From an uncultured Christensenellaceae bacterium (GTDB taxonomy: Bacteria > Bacillota > Clostridia > Christensenellales > UBA3700), in contig CAJUOU010000001.1 in assembly GCA_910588545.1 (NCBI GenBank), positions 550,723 through 614,722 of the forward strand: 64,000 bases of DNA, in the 5' to 3' direction. The translations under genes were made by a program, and so were the position numbers. Below are positions 1 to 7,970 of the stretch, piece by piece; the first letter of the stretch is position 1, and each line of letters begins with the position of its first letter. Below the pieces are notes generated by a model. That model made no database searches. It saw only the letters and a program-made list of their open reading frames with translations, and was not told where the DNA came from.

Positions 1-26
1 TAAGTATTAAAAAACTGACATTAAAC

Positions 27-58
27 AAAAAATCGGGACTAATTTAGTCCCGATTTTT
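27..58. terminator. Perfect stem-loop terminator
   Basis: Inverted repeat AATCGGGACT / AGTCCCGATT flanked by A and T runs, so it can end transcription in either direction. It probably serves a gene to the left of the window or backs up the terminator at 118-152. Confidence 0.75.
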
Positions 59-75
59 GTTAGGTTTTTTTAAAG

Positions 76-114
76 TTTTAACATATTTTGGTGTTCGCAA
101 CAAAATATGTTAAA
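76..114. repeat. 14-bp inverted repeat
   Basis: Arms TTTAACATATTTTG and CAAAATATGTTAAA are perfect complements around a 10-nt loop. There is no clean T run, so its role is unclear. It lies between two terminator hairpins and may be part of the same termination region. Confidence 0.5.
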
Positions 115-117
115 CAA

Positions 118-152
118 AAAAATGACTTTAAACTAAATTTAAAGTCATTTTT
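118..152 (-). terminator. Terminator of the trpS-DUF5685-J-like-membrane protein operon
   Basis: Stem AATGACTTTAAA / TTTAAAGTCATT with a T run on the minus strand. It begins 4 nt after the stop codon of the membrane protein gene at 156-860. Confidence 0.75.
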
Positions 153-155
153 AAA

Positions 156-860
156 TTATGCATTATCTATGTTGCTATCTTTCGGCTTACCATTACTTTC
201 CTGCTCATTGTCTAAATTAGTATCTTCACAATCTGTTATATCAAAATCACTAAACACATCCTCTTTCGGATTCTCTTCTCCATTGTACATTATGTCATCG
301 GGAGTTGTAGTTTTTGTGGTCTTTTTTATTATTTTATTTATTACCATAGTGAAATTTTTAAATACAAGATGCATCATCAAATCATATAGCAAAAACAATG
401 GAATGCCTGCTAAACTTACAATTAAATAAGTCATTTCTATAGTGTTGCCAAAAATTATAAATGCAGGTATAAGCTTGTTAAACAAAAACCAAAAAATTGC
501 TATAACTGCTTCAAAATATCCTATCTTGATTACATAAGCAACCGAATATTTGAGTATCTTGTTTTTGATAAGCGGAGACAATTTTTCTTCTATCAGCCAC
601 TGAACGAGCACATACGCACCAAAAAACAATATAAACGGCAAAGCATTGATATTGCCAATCAAAAATGCAAAAATACTTGTTGAAACATAGGACAAAATTC
701 CACCAAGCAAATATTTTTGAGTAAGCGGCATTTGAATACATATTGCCGATAATACAGCTAATGACAATGTCATAAATTCTACATAAATAGAGCCGACAAC
801 ACAAATAAGTGCCAATGCACAGGATATACCCGACAAAGCAATTATATGACTTCTTTTCAT
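156..860 (-). CDS. Six-TM membrane protein, unknown function
   Basis: A 234-residue protein with about six hydrophobic segments (roughly 6-27, 29-46, 50-70, 73-92, 104-130, 143-168). A charged, acidic cytoplasmic tail of about 65 residues follows, rich in D, E, N and K. The start has a good AAGGTGAG ribosome binding site. The hydrophobic pattern recalls ECF-type transporter S components, but no specific motif supports that. It is the last gene of a minus-strand operon, 9 nt after the J-like protein gene, and a terminator follows directly. The family is not recognised with certainty. Confidence 0.8.
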   Translation of the reverse strand: MKRSHIIALSGISCALALICVVGSIYVEFMTLSLAVLSAICIQMPLTQKYLLGGILSYVSTSIFAFLIGNINALPFILFFGAYVLVQWLIEEKLSPLIKNKILKYSVAYVIKIGYFEAVIAIFWFLFNKLIPAFIIFGNTIEMTYLIVSLAGIPLFLLYDLMMHLVFKNFTMVINKIIKKTTKTTTPDDIMYNGEENPKEDVFSDFDITDCEDTNLDNEQESNGKPKDSNIDNA

Positions 861-869
861 TTACTCACC

Positions 870-1523
870 TTAGCAACAACTAATCAAATCGGCTCCGCAG
901 CACTCACAACAGGTGTCACAGCAGTACAAAGTACAGCAAGTGTTGCAACATGCATCGGCATTTCTTTGAGAATTGCTCATTTGCGGCTCGGTATACCCAC
1001 CTCTGTTTTGTTGTTGCGCACCGCTATATTGCTGACCTTGTTGATTTTGATTTGCAAACGGGTCAGATTGTGCCATATCTGCATTTAATTTGCGAAGAGC
1101 CTCGGCATACTTGTAATTTTTAGGGTCCATACTTACGCAAATTTCAAGCTGTGTCTTGCTATCGTTAAACCATTTTTTCTTGTAATAAACAATAGATTGG
1201 TAATAGTGCCACTCTGCATCCCTGCTATCAATACCATCAAGCTTGGACTGTGCCTCTACCAATTTATCTTCCTTGATAAGACGGCTTACATCCTCGTAAA
1301 CTTTGTTTGAATCTGCAACAGTAGCTTTATCGTGTAAAATGTTTTGACATTCATTGTATGCCCATTCTAACTCTTCAAGCTTTCTTATTGCTTCCGCACC
1401 TGCCTCTCCTTCAAGAAATCTATCTGCCTTATATTTGTTTTGCAAATTTGTATAAGCGTCCTGCAATTCTGCAAAAGTCGCATCCTCACTGACACCTAAT
1501 ATTAAATACGGATTTTTTTGCAA
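870..1523 (-). CDS. Degenerate J-domain protein with Cys-rich tail
   Basis: The N-terminus (NPYLILGVSEDATFAELQDAY) is a DnaJ-type J domain. The HPD tripeptide that stimulates DnaK ATPase is missing and KAD stands in its place, so it is unlikely to be a classical Hsp70 co-chaperone. A TPR-like helical middle (WHYYQSIVYYKKKWFNDS) and a Gln/Asn-rich linker follow. The last 28 or so residues contain 12 cysteines, mostly in CC pairs. I chose a TTG start at 1523 because GGAGG lies 8 nt upstream; the longer frame from 1574 would overlap the previous gene by 73 nt. It overlaps the DUF5685 gene by 22 nt, so the two are probably coupled. Confidence 0.75.
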   Translation of the reverse strand: MQKNPYLILGVSEDATFAELQDAYTNLQNKYKADRFLEGEAGAEAIRKLEELEWAYNECQNILHDKATVADSNKVYEDVSRLIKEDKLVEAQSKLDGIDSRDAEWHYYQSIVYYKKKWFNDSKTQLEICVSMDPKNYKYAEALRKLNADMAQSDPFANQNQQGQQYSGAQQQNRGGYTEPQMSNSQRNADACCNTCCTLYCCDTCCECCGADLISCC

Positions 1524-2389
1524 TTTTCTTTCCTCCCCAAAATATCTTGCGTTCTCATTAAAATGCCATACCATAAAATATTTGTAATAGCACCCTCATT
1601 AAATTTTAACTCTATATTTTTATATGCACTTTTTATTGCATTATAACATGTCATAAGCAAAAATTCGATTTCTGCACCCTTATCTTCATAAAACTTGTCT
1701 TTATCTTGATAAGTATACCCCACAAAAAAAGGATTAAACTCGCCCTTCTTATGGTCTTTATCCACATCGTCAATTCCGTCAATTATATAAACCCATTTAC
1801 CCAAAAAGTAAAATAAATTTTCGATATTCTCAGTACACTTGCTGTCAAGCACTATTTTTACGGCAACTTTCAACATATTTGCAAACGGGTCTGCAAGCAT
1901 ATCTATACTAGCCGTTCCTTGCTTTTCAAGCTCTCGCAATCTTGCATATTCATCACAAAACAACTTGTCTAGCTCAGGGAAATGTTTTTTTGCTTTTTTA
2001 TATTTACCGCTTACTACCAAGCTTTTTAGCATACTTTTAGCCAAGCTTTTTGCTAAATCGGATTTTTTACTGTCAAGCTTATCGTCAAGCAATTTATAAT
2101 AGATTAAGAGTGTATTGATATCTACCACTTTATCAGTAAGCTCATCGCCTTTTACTACCGATTTCTTTTTAGGAGATAAAATACACGGCTCGCTATTATA
2201 ATTTGGTTTTATTTCCATCACTGCGTGGCAAAACATATCAAAAAACACCATATCGTAATTGGTTGTCAATCTCATAAACTGCCCGCAATCTTTGCCGATA
2301 CGCTTACAAAGACCACAATAATAAGCTTTGTAATTATAGTAATCTTTCATAAACATATTCATTTTATCGGGAATAACATAACCAAACAT
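1502..2389 (-). CDS. DUF5685 family protein
   Basis: A 295-residue protein whose N-terminus (MFGYVIPDK..., then YYCGLCKRIGKDCG) matches the conserved Clostridia family DUF5685, as I recall it. The family has a conserved Cys-rich YYCGLC motif and no established function. It starts on the TAATG overlap with the trpS stop codon and overlaps the J-domain-like gene downstream. The three adjacent non-trpS genes may form one functional unit, possibly at the membrane. Confidence 0.75.
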   Translation of the reverse strand: MFGYVIPDKMNMFMKDYYNYKAYYCGLCKRIGKDCGQFMRLTTNYDMVFFDMFCHAVMEIKPNYNSEPCILSPKKKSVVKGDELTDKVVDINTLLIYYKLLDDKLDSKKSDLAKSLAKSMLKSLVVSGKYKKAKKHFPELDKLFCDEYARLRELEKQGTASIDMLADPFANMLKVAVKIVLDSKCTENIENLFYFLGKWVYIIDGIDDVDKDHKKGEFNPFFVGYTYQDKDKFYEDKGAEIEFLLMTCYNAIKSAYKNIELKFNEGAITNILWYGILMRTQDILGRKENCKKIRI

Positions 2390-3387
2390 TATAGCTGCAC
2401 CAATCCGACTTTTTTATAAACTTTGCGCAATGTCTTACGGGCTATGCTTGACGCTTGCTCTTGTCCTGCTTTTGCTATAGCCAAAAGACCATCTTTGTCT
2501 TTTATCAGTTCGTCATACCTTGCTTTTATAGGGGAAAGTAAATCCACAACACTTACACCAACTGCTTCCTTCAATGCAGCGTAGCTCAAACCTTGCAACT
2601 CTTTTACTGCATGCTCAACACTTATGCCTTTGCTACAAGCGTAAATGGTAATTAAGTTTGTAATACCCGGTTTGTCCTCTCCGATTCTTATCTCATTATC
2701 ACTATCCGTAACCGCTCTTTTAAATTTACGCATTATATCGTCCTGGCTGTCCAAAATAGAAATAGTTGCATTTAAATTGCTATCGCTTTTGCTCATTTTG
2801 GCAAGCGGATTTTGCAAACTCATTATTTTTGCTCCTACCTTTGAAATATAAGGTTCAGGTACGGTAAATGTTGGGCTGTAAGCATTGTTGAACCTTGCCG
2901 CTAAATCGCGTGCAATCTCCAAATGTTGTTTTTGGTCAACTCCCACAGGTACAAGTGATGTATTGTAAAGCAAAATATCTGCTGCCATTAAAACAGGATA
3001 ATCCATCAATCCCATATTAATGTTGTCAGGATGTTTTTGTGATTTTTCCTTAAATTGAGTCATACGGCTTGCTTCGCCTATATAAGTTATACAATTTAAA
3101 ATCCATGTAAGCTCTGCATGTTCATGTACATGTGATTGGAAATACATAATGTTTTTTTGCGGGTCCAAGCCGCAAGCCAAATACTGTGCAAAAAATGACA
3201 ATGCACGATTTCTAAATTCGCTTGGAACTTGCCTTACCGTTAAAGAGTGCAAATCTGCAATACTGAATATACACTGATACTCGTCGTTATCTTGCAATTT
3301 TAGCCAATTTGAAAGTGCTCCTATATAATTACCCAAAGTAACTAAGCCCGTTGGTTGAATACCGCTGTAAATGATTTTTTTGTCCAT
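2389..3387 (-). CDS. trpS: Tryptophanyl-tRNA synthetase
   Basis: Class I aminoacyl-tRNA synthetase that charges tRNA-Trp. The HIGH-type motif appears as TLGN at residues 17-20 and the KMSKS loop is exact at 197-201. The length of 332 is normal for bacterial TrpRS. A TGGAGGTG ribosome binding site precedes the ATG. A promoter (TTTACT-17-TATAAT) lies 31 nt upstream of the start. No T-box leader is visible. It is the first gene of a four-gene minus-strand operon. Confidence 0.95.
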   Translation of the reverse strand: MDKKIIYSGIQPTGLVTLGNYIGALSNWLKLQDNDEYQCIFSIADLHSLTVRQVPSEFRNRALSFFAQYLACGLDPQKNIMYFQSHVHEHAELTWILNCITYIGEASRMTQFKEKSQKHPDNINMGLMDYPVLMAADILLYNTSLVPVGVDQKQHLEIARDLAARFNNAYSPTFTVPEPYISKVGAKIMSLQNPLAKMSKSDSNLNATISILDSQDDIMRKFKRAVTDSDNEIRIGEDKPGITNLITIYACSKGISVEHAVKELQGLSYAALKEAVGVSVVDLLSPIKARYDELIKDKDGLLAIAKAGQEQASSIARKTLRKVYKKVGLVQL

Positions 3388-3417
3388 AAAGCACCTCCAT
3401 TAAATAAATTCTAGTAA

Positions 3418-3446
3418 ATTATACCATATATTTTAATAAAAGTAAA
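3418..3446 (-). promoter_or_regulatory. Sigma-A promoter of trpS operon
   Basis: On the minus strand, TTTACT and TATAAT are separated by exactly 17 nt, about 30 nt upstream of the trpS ribosome binding site. Confidence 0.7.
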
Positions 3447-3697
3447 TAGTTTTTAATCTTATTTTAATTATAAAGGTCTCAAATCAAGCATTGAATGTGT
3501 AAAATAAATAATACATTCTCTAGTATTTTTAACTATAAACACAGTAATGATGTTTTTTTTAATTATCTCAGTTAAAAAATCAATTCCAACAAAAAAAACA
3601 TTCAAAAATCGACATTATTTTTAATTTCTTCATATTTTTATTGAAGTTTAACCTTTTGATTTTAGATGTCTCTCAGTATGTGTAATGCAATATCAAT

Positions 3698-3726
3698 TTG
3701 ACATTATACATTAATTATGATATAAT
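3698..3726 (+). promoter_or_regulatory. Perfect consensus sigma-A promoter
   Basis: TTGACA, 17-nt spacer, TATAAT: both hexamers match consensus. It drives a 40-residue gene starting at 3762. The stretch from 3447 to this promoter holds no gene that I can see. Confidence 0.85.
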
Positions 3727-3761
3727 ATTGTTATCAATATAAATCACAAGGAAAAAGAGAA

Positions 3762-3884
3762 ATGGATTTTAACAATATTAACGATAGTATAAATCAATTT
3801 ATTACTTATACTTTTATTAACGAAAAAATTTTGGATGACGATTCAAATAATAACAATTCAGACGATGACAAATCCGACGATTAA
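3762..3884 (+). CDS. 40-residue acidic small protein
   Basis: A short ORF of 40 codons with all the signs of a real gene: a perfect promoter at 3698-3726, an AAGGAAAAAGAG ribosome binding site, and a strong terminator 14 nt after the stop. The protein starts MDFNNINDSINQF and ends in a tail almost entirely of D, N, S and K. It has no membrane segment and no recognisable family. The opposite-strand 45-residue gene converges on the same terminator. It could be a regulatory peptide or an anti-sigma-like factor, but nothing in the sequence decides this. Confidence 0.65.
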   Translation: MDFNNINDSINQFITYTFINEKILDDDSNNNNSDDDKSDD

Positions 3885-3897
3885 ATATTTTAACGAT

Positions 3898-3930
3898 AAA
3901 AAATTGTGTGATATTATCACACAATTTTTT
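3898..3930. terminator. Bidirectional terminator
   Basis: Perfect palindrome AAAATTGTGTGATA / TATCACACAATTTT with A and T runs on the two sides. It separates the convergent small genes at 3762-3884 and 3933-4070. Confidence 0.85.
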
Positions 3931-3932
3931 AT

Positions 3933-4070
3933 TTAGTCCATCATTTCTTTATATTTGCTTTTCATTTTTCTAGCAATTTTTTTCATTGTTTTTTCTATTT
4001 TATTTTCTGACATACACGCATAAGTTGCAACTGCGCCTGCCGTGATACCAAGCAGAATTCCAACTTTCAT
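3933..4070 (-). CDS. 45-residue single-TM basic peptide
   Basis: The peptide starts MKVGILLGITAGAVATYAC, a probable membrane anchor or signal-like segment. A strongly basic helix rich in K and M follows (KIEKTMKKIARKMKSKYK). The ribosome binding site GGGGAGGTG is excellent. It resembles small YtxH-like membrane peptides in layout, but no family can be assigned. It is monocistronic and convergent with the acidic 40-residue gene; the opposite charges of the two products are notable. Confidence 0.65.
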   Translation of the reverse strand: MKVGILLGITAGAVATYACMSENKIEKTMKKIARKMKSKYKEMMD

Positions 4071-4236
4071 AATTCACCTCCCCACTATAGTTTGTATAAT
4101 TAAAGGCAAATTATTAAATAATAATTATATTTTACAATATGATTAAATATCTATTTATCCAAACAATTTTACACATAAATTAATTAGTATAAAACAGCAA
4201 AAAAAATAAATATTATCTTTTTATCACTACCCTAAA

Positions 4237-4273
4237 AATTAAAATGCCACCTTATATCGGTAGCATTTTAATT
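4237..4273 (-). terminator. Terminator of the isc operon
   Basis: Stem AATTAAAATGC / GCATTTTAATT just beyond the nifU stop codon. Confidence 0.75.
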
Positions 4274-4279
4274 ATTATA

Positions 4280-4651
4280 TTAGTTATTCTTTTTGTCACG
4301 GTAATCTTCTACCGCTTTTTTTATTGCTTCTTCGGCTAAAACAGAACAGTGAATTTTTTGTGGTGGCAAACCTTGAAGAGTTTCAACTACATCTTTATTT
4401 TTAATTTCCAATGCTTCGTCTAAAGTTTTACCAATAACCATTTGAGTTGCAACAGAACTACTAGCAATAGCTGCTGCACAACCGAATGTCCTAAACTTAG
4501 CATCTGTTATGATATCATTGTCTATCTTCAAACTGATTTCCATAATATCGCCGCAAGATGCATTACCTACTTTTCCTACGCCGTCTGCATTTTCAATAAA
4601 ACCTACATTTTTAGGCTCAGCAAATTCTTTCATTACTCTTTCGTTATACAT
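4280..4651 (-). CDS. nifU: Fe-S cluster assembly scaffold (NifU/IscU-like)
   Basis: A 123-residue NifU N-terminal-type scaffold on which Fe-S clusters are built from sulfur delivered by the NifS desulfurase. The three conserved cluster-ligand cysteines are present: Cys33 (NASCGD), Cys58 (TFGCAAAIASS) and Cys102 (KIHCSVLA). It lacks the thioredoxin-like C-terminal domain of full NifU. Its start overlaps the nifS stop by 8 nt, so translation is probably coupled. It is the third gene of iscR-nifS-nifU. Confidence 0.95.
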   Translation of the reverse strand: MYNERVMKEFAEPKNVGFIENADGVGKVGNASCGDIMEISLKIDNDIITDAKFRTFGCAAAIASSSVATQMVIGKTLDEALEIKNKDVVETLQGLPPQKIHCSVLAEEAIKKAVEDYRDKKNN

Positions 4652-5834
4652 ACTTGTTTTCTCCTTTTTTAATCAAAAATAATGGCGACAACTCTCTTAA
4701 ATCTTGTACTATCTTAACCAAATTTTGTACGCAATAGTCAATTTCTTGCTTTGTATTGTTTTTGCCAAAGCTAAATCTCAATGAGCCGTGTGCAAGTTCG
4801 ATAGCTCTGCCTGTTGCAAGCAATACATAAGATGGCTCTAAGCTGCCTGACGAGCAAGCTGACCCGCTTGAAACGGAAATTCCTGCCAAATCAAGCCTTA
4901 ACAAAAGCGATTCGCCCTCTATAAATTCAAAACTGAAATTAGCATTTGAAGCCAATCTTTTATCGGATTTTGTTCCGTTATAATAAACATTATCAATCTT
5001 ACTTTCTACCTGTGCTACAAAATAGTCCCTTAGCTCGGATACATATTTGTTGTTTTTTTCTATATCTCTGGTAGCAATTTCAATAGCCTTGCCCATTCCA
5101 ACAATACCGGGGGTATTTAATGTACCTGCTCTCATATTTCGCTCTTGCTCGCCGCCCGTCATGTAACTACCGAGTTTAATGCCGTTACGTCTATACAAAA
5201 CACCTATGCCTTTTGGACCGTAAAATTTGTGAGCAGACATTGAAAGTAAATCGATATTCATTTCCTTTACATCTATTTTAACATTACCTATTGCTTGCAC
5301 TGCATCAGTATGAAAAATAATGTTGTTTGCTTTTGCAATAGCGCCTATTTCCTTTATGTCCTGAATTGTTCCTATTTCGTTATTTGCAGTCATTACGGAT
5401 ATCAAAACGGTATCCGGTCTAATTGCATTTTTTAATTCCTCCAAGCAAATAAAACCCTCGCTGTCAACGCCCAAAAATGTTACTTCAGCCAAGCCATTTT
5501 TTTGCAAACTTTCCAAGGTTTTAATCATTGCAGGGTGCTCAATACAAGTGGTTATAATATGTTTTCCCTTTGCCTTATAGCCTGACAAAACTCCACGTAT
5601 CGTCCAATTATCCGATTCGGTACCGCCGCTTGTAAAATAAATTTCACCGGGCTTTGCACCTATTGCATCCGCAACCTGACGTCTTGCTATATCTATATAT
5701 TTTCCCGCTTCTCTGCCATGGGAATGTTGAGAACTGCCATTGCCATATATATCCGTAAAAAACGGTAACATTTCTTTAACAACTTCCTCACTTGTAGGTG
5801 TTGTTGCCGAATGGTCAAAATAAATTCTATTCAT
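4644..5834 (-). CDS. nifS: Cysteine desulfurase
   Basis: A PLP-dependent class V aminotransferase-fold enzyme that removes sulfur from cysteine for Fe-S assembly. The PLP lysine lies in SAHKFYGPKG (Lys203) and the catalytic cysteine loop is SSGSACSSG (Cys327). Substrate and cofactor motifs TSGGTESDN and ANNEIGTIQD are intact. The length of 396 is normal. Its start overlaps the end of the upstream Rrf2 regulator gene by 8 nt, and it overlaps nifU downstream. Confidence 0.96.
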   Translation of the reverse strand: MNRIYFDHSATTPTSEEVVKEMLPFFTDIYGNGSSQHSHGREAGKYIDIARRQVADAIGAKPGEIYFTSGGTESDNWTIRGVLSGYKAKGKHIITTCIEHPAMIKTLESLQKNGLAEVTFLGVDSEGFICLEELKNAIRPDTVLISVMTANNEIGTIQDIKEIGAIAKANNIIFHTDAVQAIGNVKIDVKEMNIDLLSMSAHKFYGPKGIGVLYRRNGIKLGSYMTGGEQERNMRAGTLNTPGIVGMGKAIEIATRDIEKNNKYVSELRDYFVAQVESKIDNVYYNGTKSDKRLASNANFSFEFIEGESLLLRLDLAGISVSSGSACSSGSLEPSYVLLATGRAIELAHGSLRFSFGKNNTKQEIDYCVQNLVKIVQDLRELSPLFLIKKGENKYV

Positions 5835-6225
5835 TTTCTTCTCCTTCGCAAATCTCTATTAGTTTCATATTATCTAAGGAATTATTTATCGTATCATAAA
5901 GCTTTTGCCAAACAGTGTAACATTTGCACTTTTTTTCACATTCTCCGCTTATACATTCTACAAACTTCAAATCGTCTTCCAATGCTCGCAAAATTTCGCC
6001 CACGCTGATATCGTAAGGACTTCTTGCAAGTTTGTATCCACCGCCCGCACCGCGAATGGAAACAATAAGCCCGGCACGTTTAAGTATTGCCATAAGTTGT
6101 TCTAGATAAGCTTCGGATGTACTTGTGCTTTCCGCAATTTGCAAAGTGCTTACCACTTCGTCGTATTTTACGGCAAGTTCACACATTGCTTTTAAGCCAT
6201 ATCTTGATTTGGATGATAACTTCAT
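5827..6225 (-). CDS. iscR: Rrf2-family regulator, IscR-like
   Basis: A 132-residue winged-helix Rrf2 protein. The recognition helix region (TSTSEAYLEQLMAILKRAGL) and wing (IRGAGGGYKLAR) are typical. Four cysteines at 91, 96, 100 and 102 fit the [2Fe-2S] ligand loop of IscR proteins. It leads the operon iscR-nifS-nifU, and a palindrome sits just downstream of the promoter -10 box. Repression of its own operon when clusters are plentiful is the expected behaviour; this is inferred. Confidence 0.9.
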   Translation of the reverse strand: MKLSSKSRYGLKAMCELAVKYDEVVSTLQIAESTSTSEAYLEQLMAILKRAGLIVSIRGAGGGYKLARSPYDISVGEILRALEDDLKFVECISGECEKKCKCYTVWQKLYDTINNSLDNMKLIEICEGEENE

Positions 6226-6234
6226 AATTTTAAT

Positions 6235-6253
6235 TCCTACTATTTTACTAGGA
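6235..6253 (-). promoter_or_regulatory. Probable IscR operator
   Basis: Imperfect palindrome TCCTACTATTTTACTAGGA, placed at and after the expected transcription start of the iscR promoter. The position fits autorepression. Confidence 0.6.
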
Positions 6254-6256
6254 TTT

Positions 6257-6285
6257 ATTTTATCACAACTTTTTTATATTGTCAA
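6257..6285 (-). promoter_or_regulatory. Sigma-A promoter of the isc operon
   Basis: On the minus strand, TTGACA, 17-nt spacer, TAAAAT, directly upstream of the palindrome at 6235-6253. Confidence 0.8.
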
Positions 6286-6351
6286 CAACTTTCATACTAC
6301 CCTTAAAATAATTATTATGTAAAATTTGCTATATTTAAAAAAATGAAACAA

Positions 6352-7053
6352 TTACTTTATTATAAGATTATTTTCAATCAAATAGTCTTTCATTTTTTGC
6401 AATGCTTTTTTTTCTATCCTGCTTACATACGAGCGTGAAATTTGCATTTTTGTTGCTATTTCTATTTGAGTGTAAACTGCTGAATTTTGCAGTCCGTATC
6501 TAAGTTGGATTATCTCATATTCTCTGTCTGTTAGTATTTTTTTCATTATATCCAATAGTTTTTCCGCCATTATTTCATTTTCTACTTGCCCATAAACGCT
6601 TTCCTCGTCTGTCGCAATAATATCAATAAATGATATTTCATTACCATCTTTATCAAAACTTAGCGGCTCATATAATGAACGGTCTTGTATTCTTTTTTTA
6701 GACGCCCTCAAAGTCATCAGTATCTCGTTTTCAATACACCTTGCGGCATAAGTTGCAAGTCCTGTTCCTTTGCCTTTTGAATAGGTTTTTACCGCTTTTA
6801 TAAGTCCCAGAGAGCCAACGGATATCAACTCGTCGGTATCATAATAATTATTGTATTTTTTTACTACATGTATAACAAGTCTCATATTGTGCTTAATAAG
6901 TTTATCCCTTGCATCAATGTCTCCCTCCGCTATTTTATCAAGCAGTTCCGACTCTGTTTGTTTATCAAGTGGCTTAGGAAAATTTCCGTCAGACCCAACG
7001 TAACAAGTTTGAAAAATAACATTGGATAAAAAATCAAATACTCCTGAAATCAT
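6352..7053 (-). CDS. sigK: Sporulation sigma factor SigK
   Basis: A 233-residue sigma-70 family protein. It shows the N-terminal pro-sequence-like hydrophobic stretch (GVFDFLSNVIFQTCYVG), region 2 (IKHNMRLVIHVVKKYN... LISVGSLGLIKAVKTY) and region 4 (LTDREYEIIQLRYGL... QISRSYVSRIEKKAL). The start and the FPKPL motif closely match mother-cell SigK. The gene is continuous, with no skin-type insertion. Established role: late mother-cell transcription during sporulation. It indicates a spore-forming host. Confidence 0.92.
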   Translation of the reverse strand: MISGVFDFLSNVIFQTCYVGSDGNFPKPLDKQTESELLDKIAEGDIDARDKLIKHNMRLVIHVVKKYNNYYDTDELISVGSLGLIKAVKTYSKGKGTGLATYAARCIENEILMTLRASKKRIQDRSLYEPLSFDKDGNEISFIDIIATDEESVYGQVENEIMAEKLLDIMKKILTDREYEIIQLRYGLQNSAVYTQIEIATKMQISRSYVSRIEKKALQKMKDYLIENNLIIK

Positions 7054-7251
7054 AAATTCACCTCATATTTACTTTATTTCACAAAAAAAATATAATTACA
7101 TAAACCAAGCTTACTGCTTGTTTCTTTTTTACACTTGATTGCGATTTTGTATAAAATGAGACAAATTTAATTTAAAATTTAACAACAAATCACGTTTTTA
7201 ATAGCGTTAATTTTTCATTTATACGTTTAATAACAGTAATACTACGCAATT

Positions 7252-7282
7252 AAAAAAGGCGAACAAAAGTTCGCCTTTTTTT
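7252..7282. terminator. Bidirectional terminator between HU and sigK
   Basis: Perfect stem AAAAAAGGCGAAC / GTTCGCCTTTTTT with a 4-nt loop. Confidence 0.85.
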
Positions 7283-7295
7283 CACACAGTAACAG

Positions 7296-7326
7296 AAAAA
7301 CAACACCCTTTAAGAGTGCTGTTTTT
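7296..7326 (-). terminator. Terminator of the HU gene
   Basis: Stem AAAAACA-CAC / GTG-TGTTTTT with small mismatches, 15 nt past the HU stop codon. Together with the hairpin at 7252-7282 it makes a double terminator. Confidence 0.6.
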
Positions 7327-7340
7327 GTTAGTAATCAAAA

Positions 7341-7616
7341 TTAAGCATTTAAGAAGTCTTTTAGAGACTTAGTTGCCTTGAAAGCAACAGAATTGCTAGC
7401 TGCAATATTGATTGTCTCGCCGGTGTGTGGGTTGCGACCTGTTCTAGCAGGTTTTGCTTTTAGCTCAAAGCTACCTAAACCTTGAACAACAACTTTGTCT
7501 TTCTTTGCCACATTTTCAGCAATAGCTTTTGTAAAAGCATCCATAACTTTTGCTACATCAACTTGAGTCATACCGGACTCGCTTGCAATACTTGCGATAA
7601 GTTCTTTATTAGTCAT
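7341..7616 (-). CDS. hup: DNA-binding protein HU
   Basis: A 91-residue histone-like protein that bends and compacts DNA as a dimer. The beta-arm signature GRNPHTGETI is intact, and the N-terminal MTNKELIASIASESG and C-terminal FKATKSLKDFLN are standard. It has an AGGAGG ribosome binding site and its own promoter. It is monocistronic between strong terminators, as expected for an abundant nucleoid protein. Confidence 0.97.
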   Translation of the reverse strand: MTNKELIASIASESGMTQVDVAKVMDAFTKAIAENVAKKDKVVVQGLGSFELKAKPARTGRNPHTGETINIAASNSVAFKATKSLKDFLNA

Positions 7617-7681
7617 TTTATTCCTCCTAATTGTACATTCATAAATGATAATATTTTTTATGAACTTTTAATCTTATTTAA

Positions 7682-7710
7682 ATTATACCATATTATGGAC
7701 AAGTAATCAA
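7682..7710 (-). promoter_or_regulatory. Sigma-A promoter of the HU gene
   Basis: On the minus strand, TTGATT, 17-nt spacer, TATAAT. An inverted repeat (TTCATAAA / TTTATGAA) lies between the promoter and the ribosome binding site, roughly 7639-7667. The rest of 7711-7970 has no gene; it contains a 10-bp stem-loop at 7869-7899 that may terminate the helicase gene. Confidence 0.75.
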
Positions 7711-7868
7711 TAGTTTATGAAATTTTATACATATTTTTGACATATATTTTGCCTAATCTTTAGATAATGTCAATAATTTTATATAAAAATTAAATTTTAG
7801 TACCGATTTTTAGGGGATTATTTTTTATTTAATAATTTTTTTATTGAACAATTTATGCAAAATTATTA

Positions 7869-7899
7869 GCATTTACAAGCATTTTGCGATTGTAAATGC
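7869..7899 (-). terminator. Possible terminator of the helicase gene
   Basis: Perfect 10-bp stem GCATTTACAA / TTGTAAATGC with an 11-nt loop, about 70 nt past the helicase stop. The T run is weak. Confidence 0.4.
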
Positions 7900-7970
7900 A
7901 TTTAAATCCAAATAGATTACCTTAACTTTACAATCTATATACCTATATAATACATATTTGTCGTACAAAA

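Noticed and set aside
88..429. Plus-strand ORF of 113 codons
   Set aside because: It is antisense to the membrane protein gene and runs through the terminator hairpins; no ribosome binding site.
3388..3697. T-box or other leader RNA upstream of trpS
   Set aside because: The promoter lies only about 30 nt from the start, and no T-box sequence or terminator is present.
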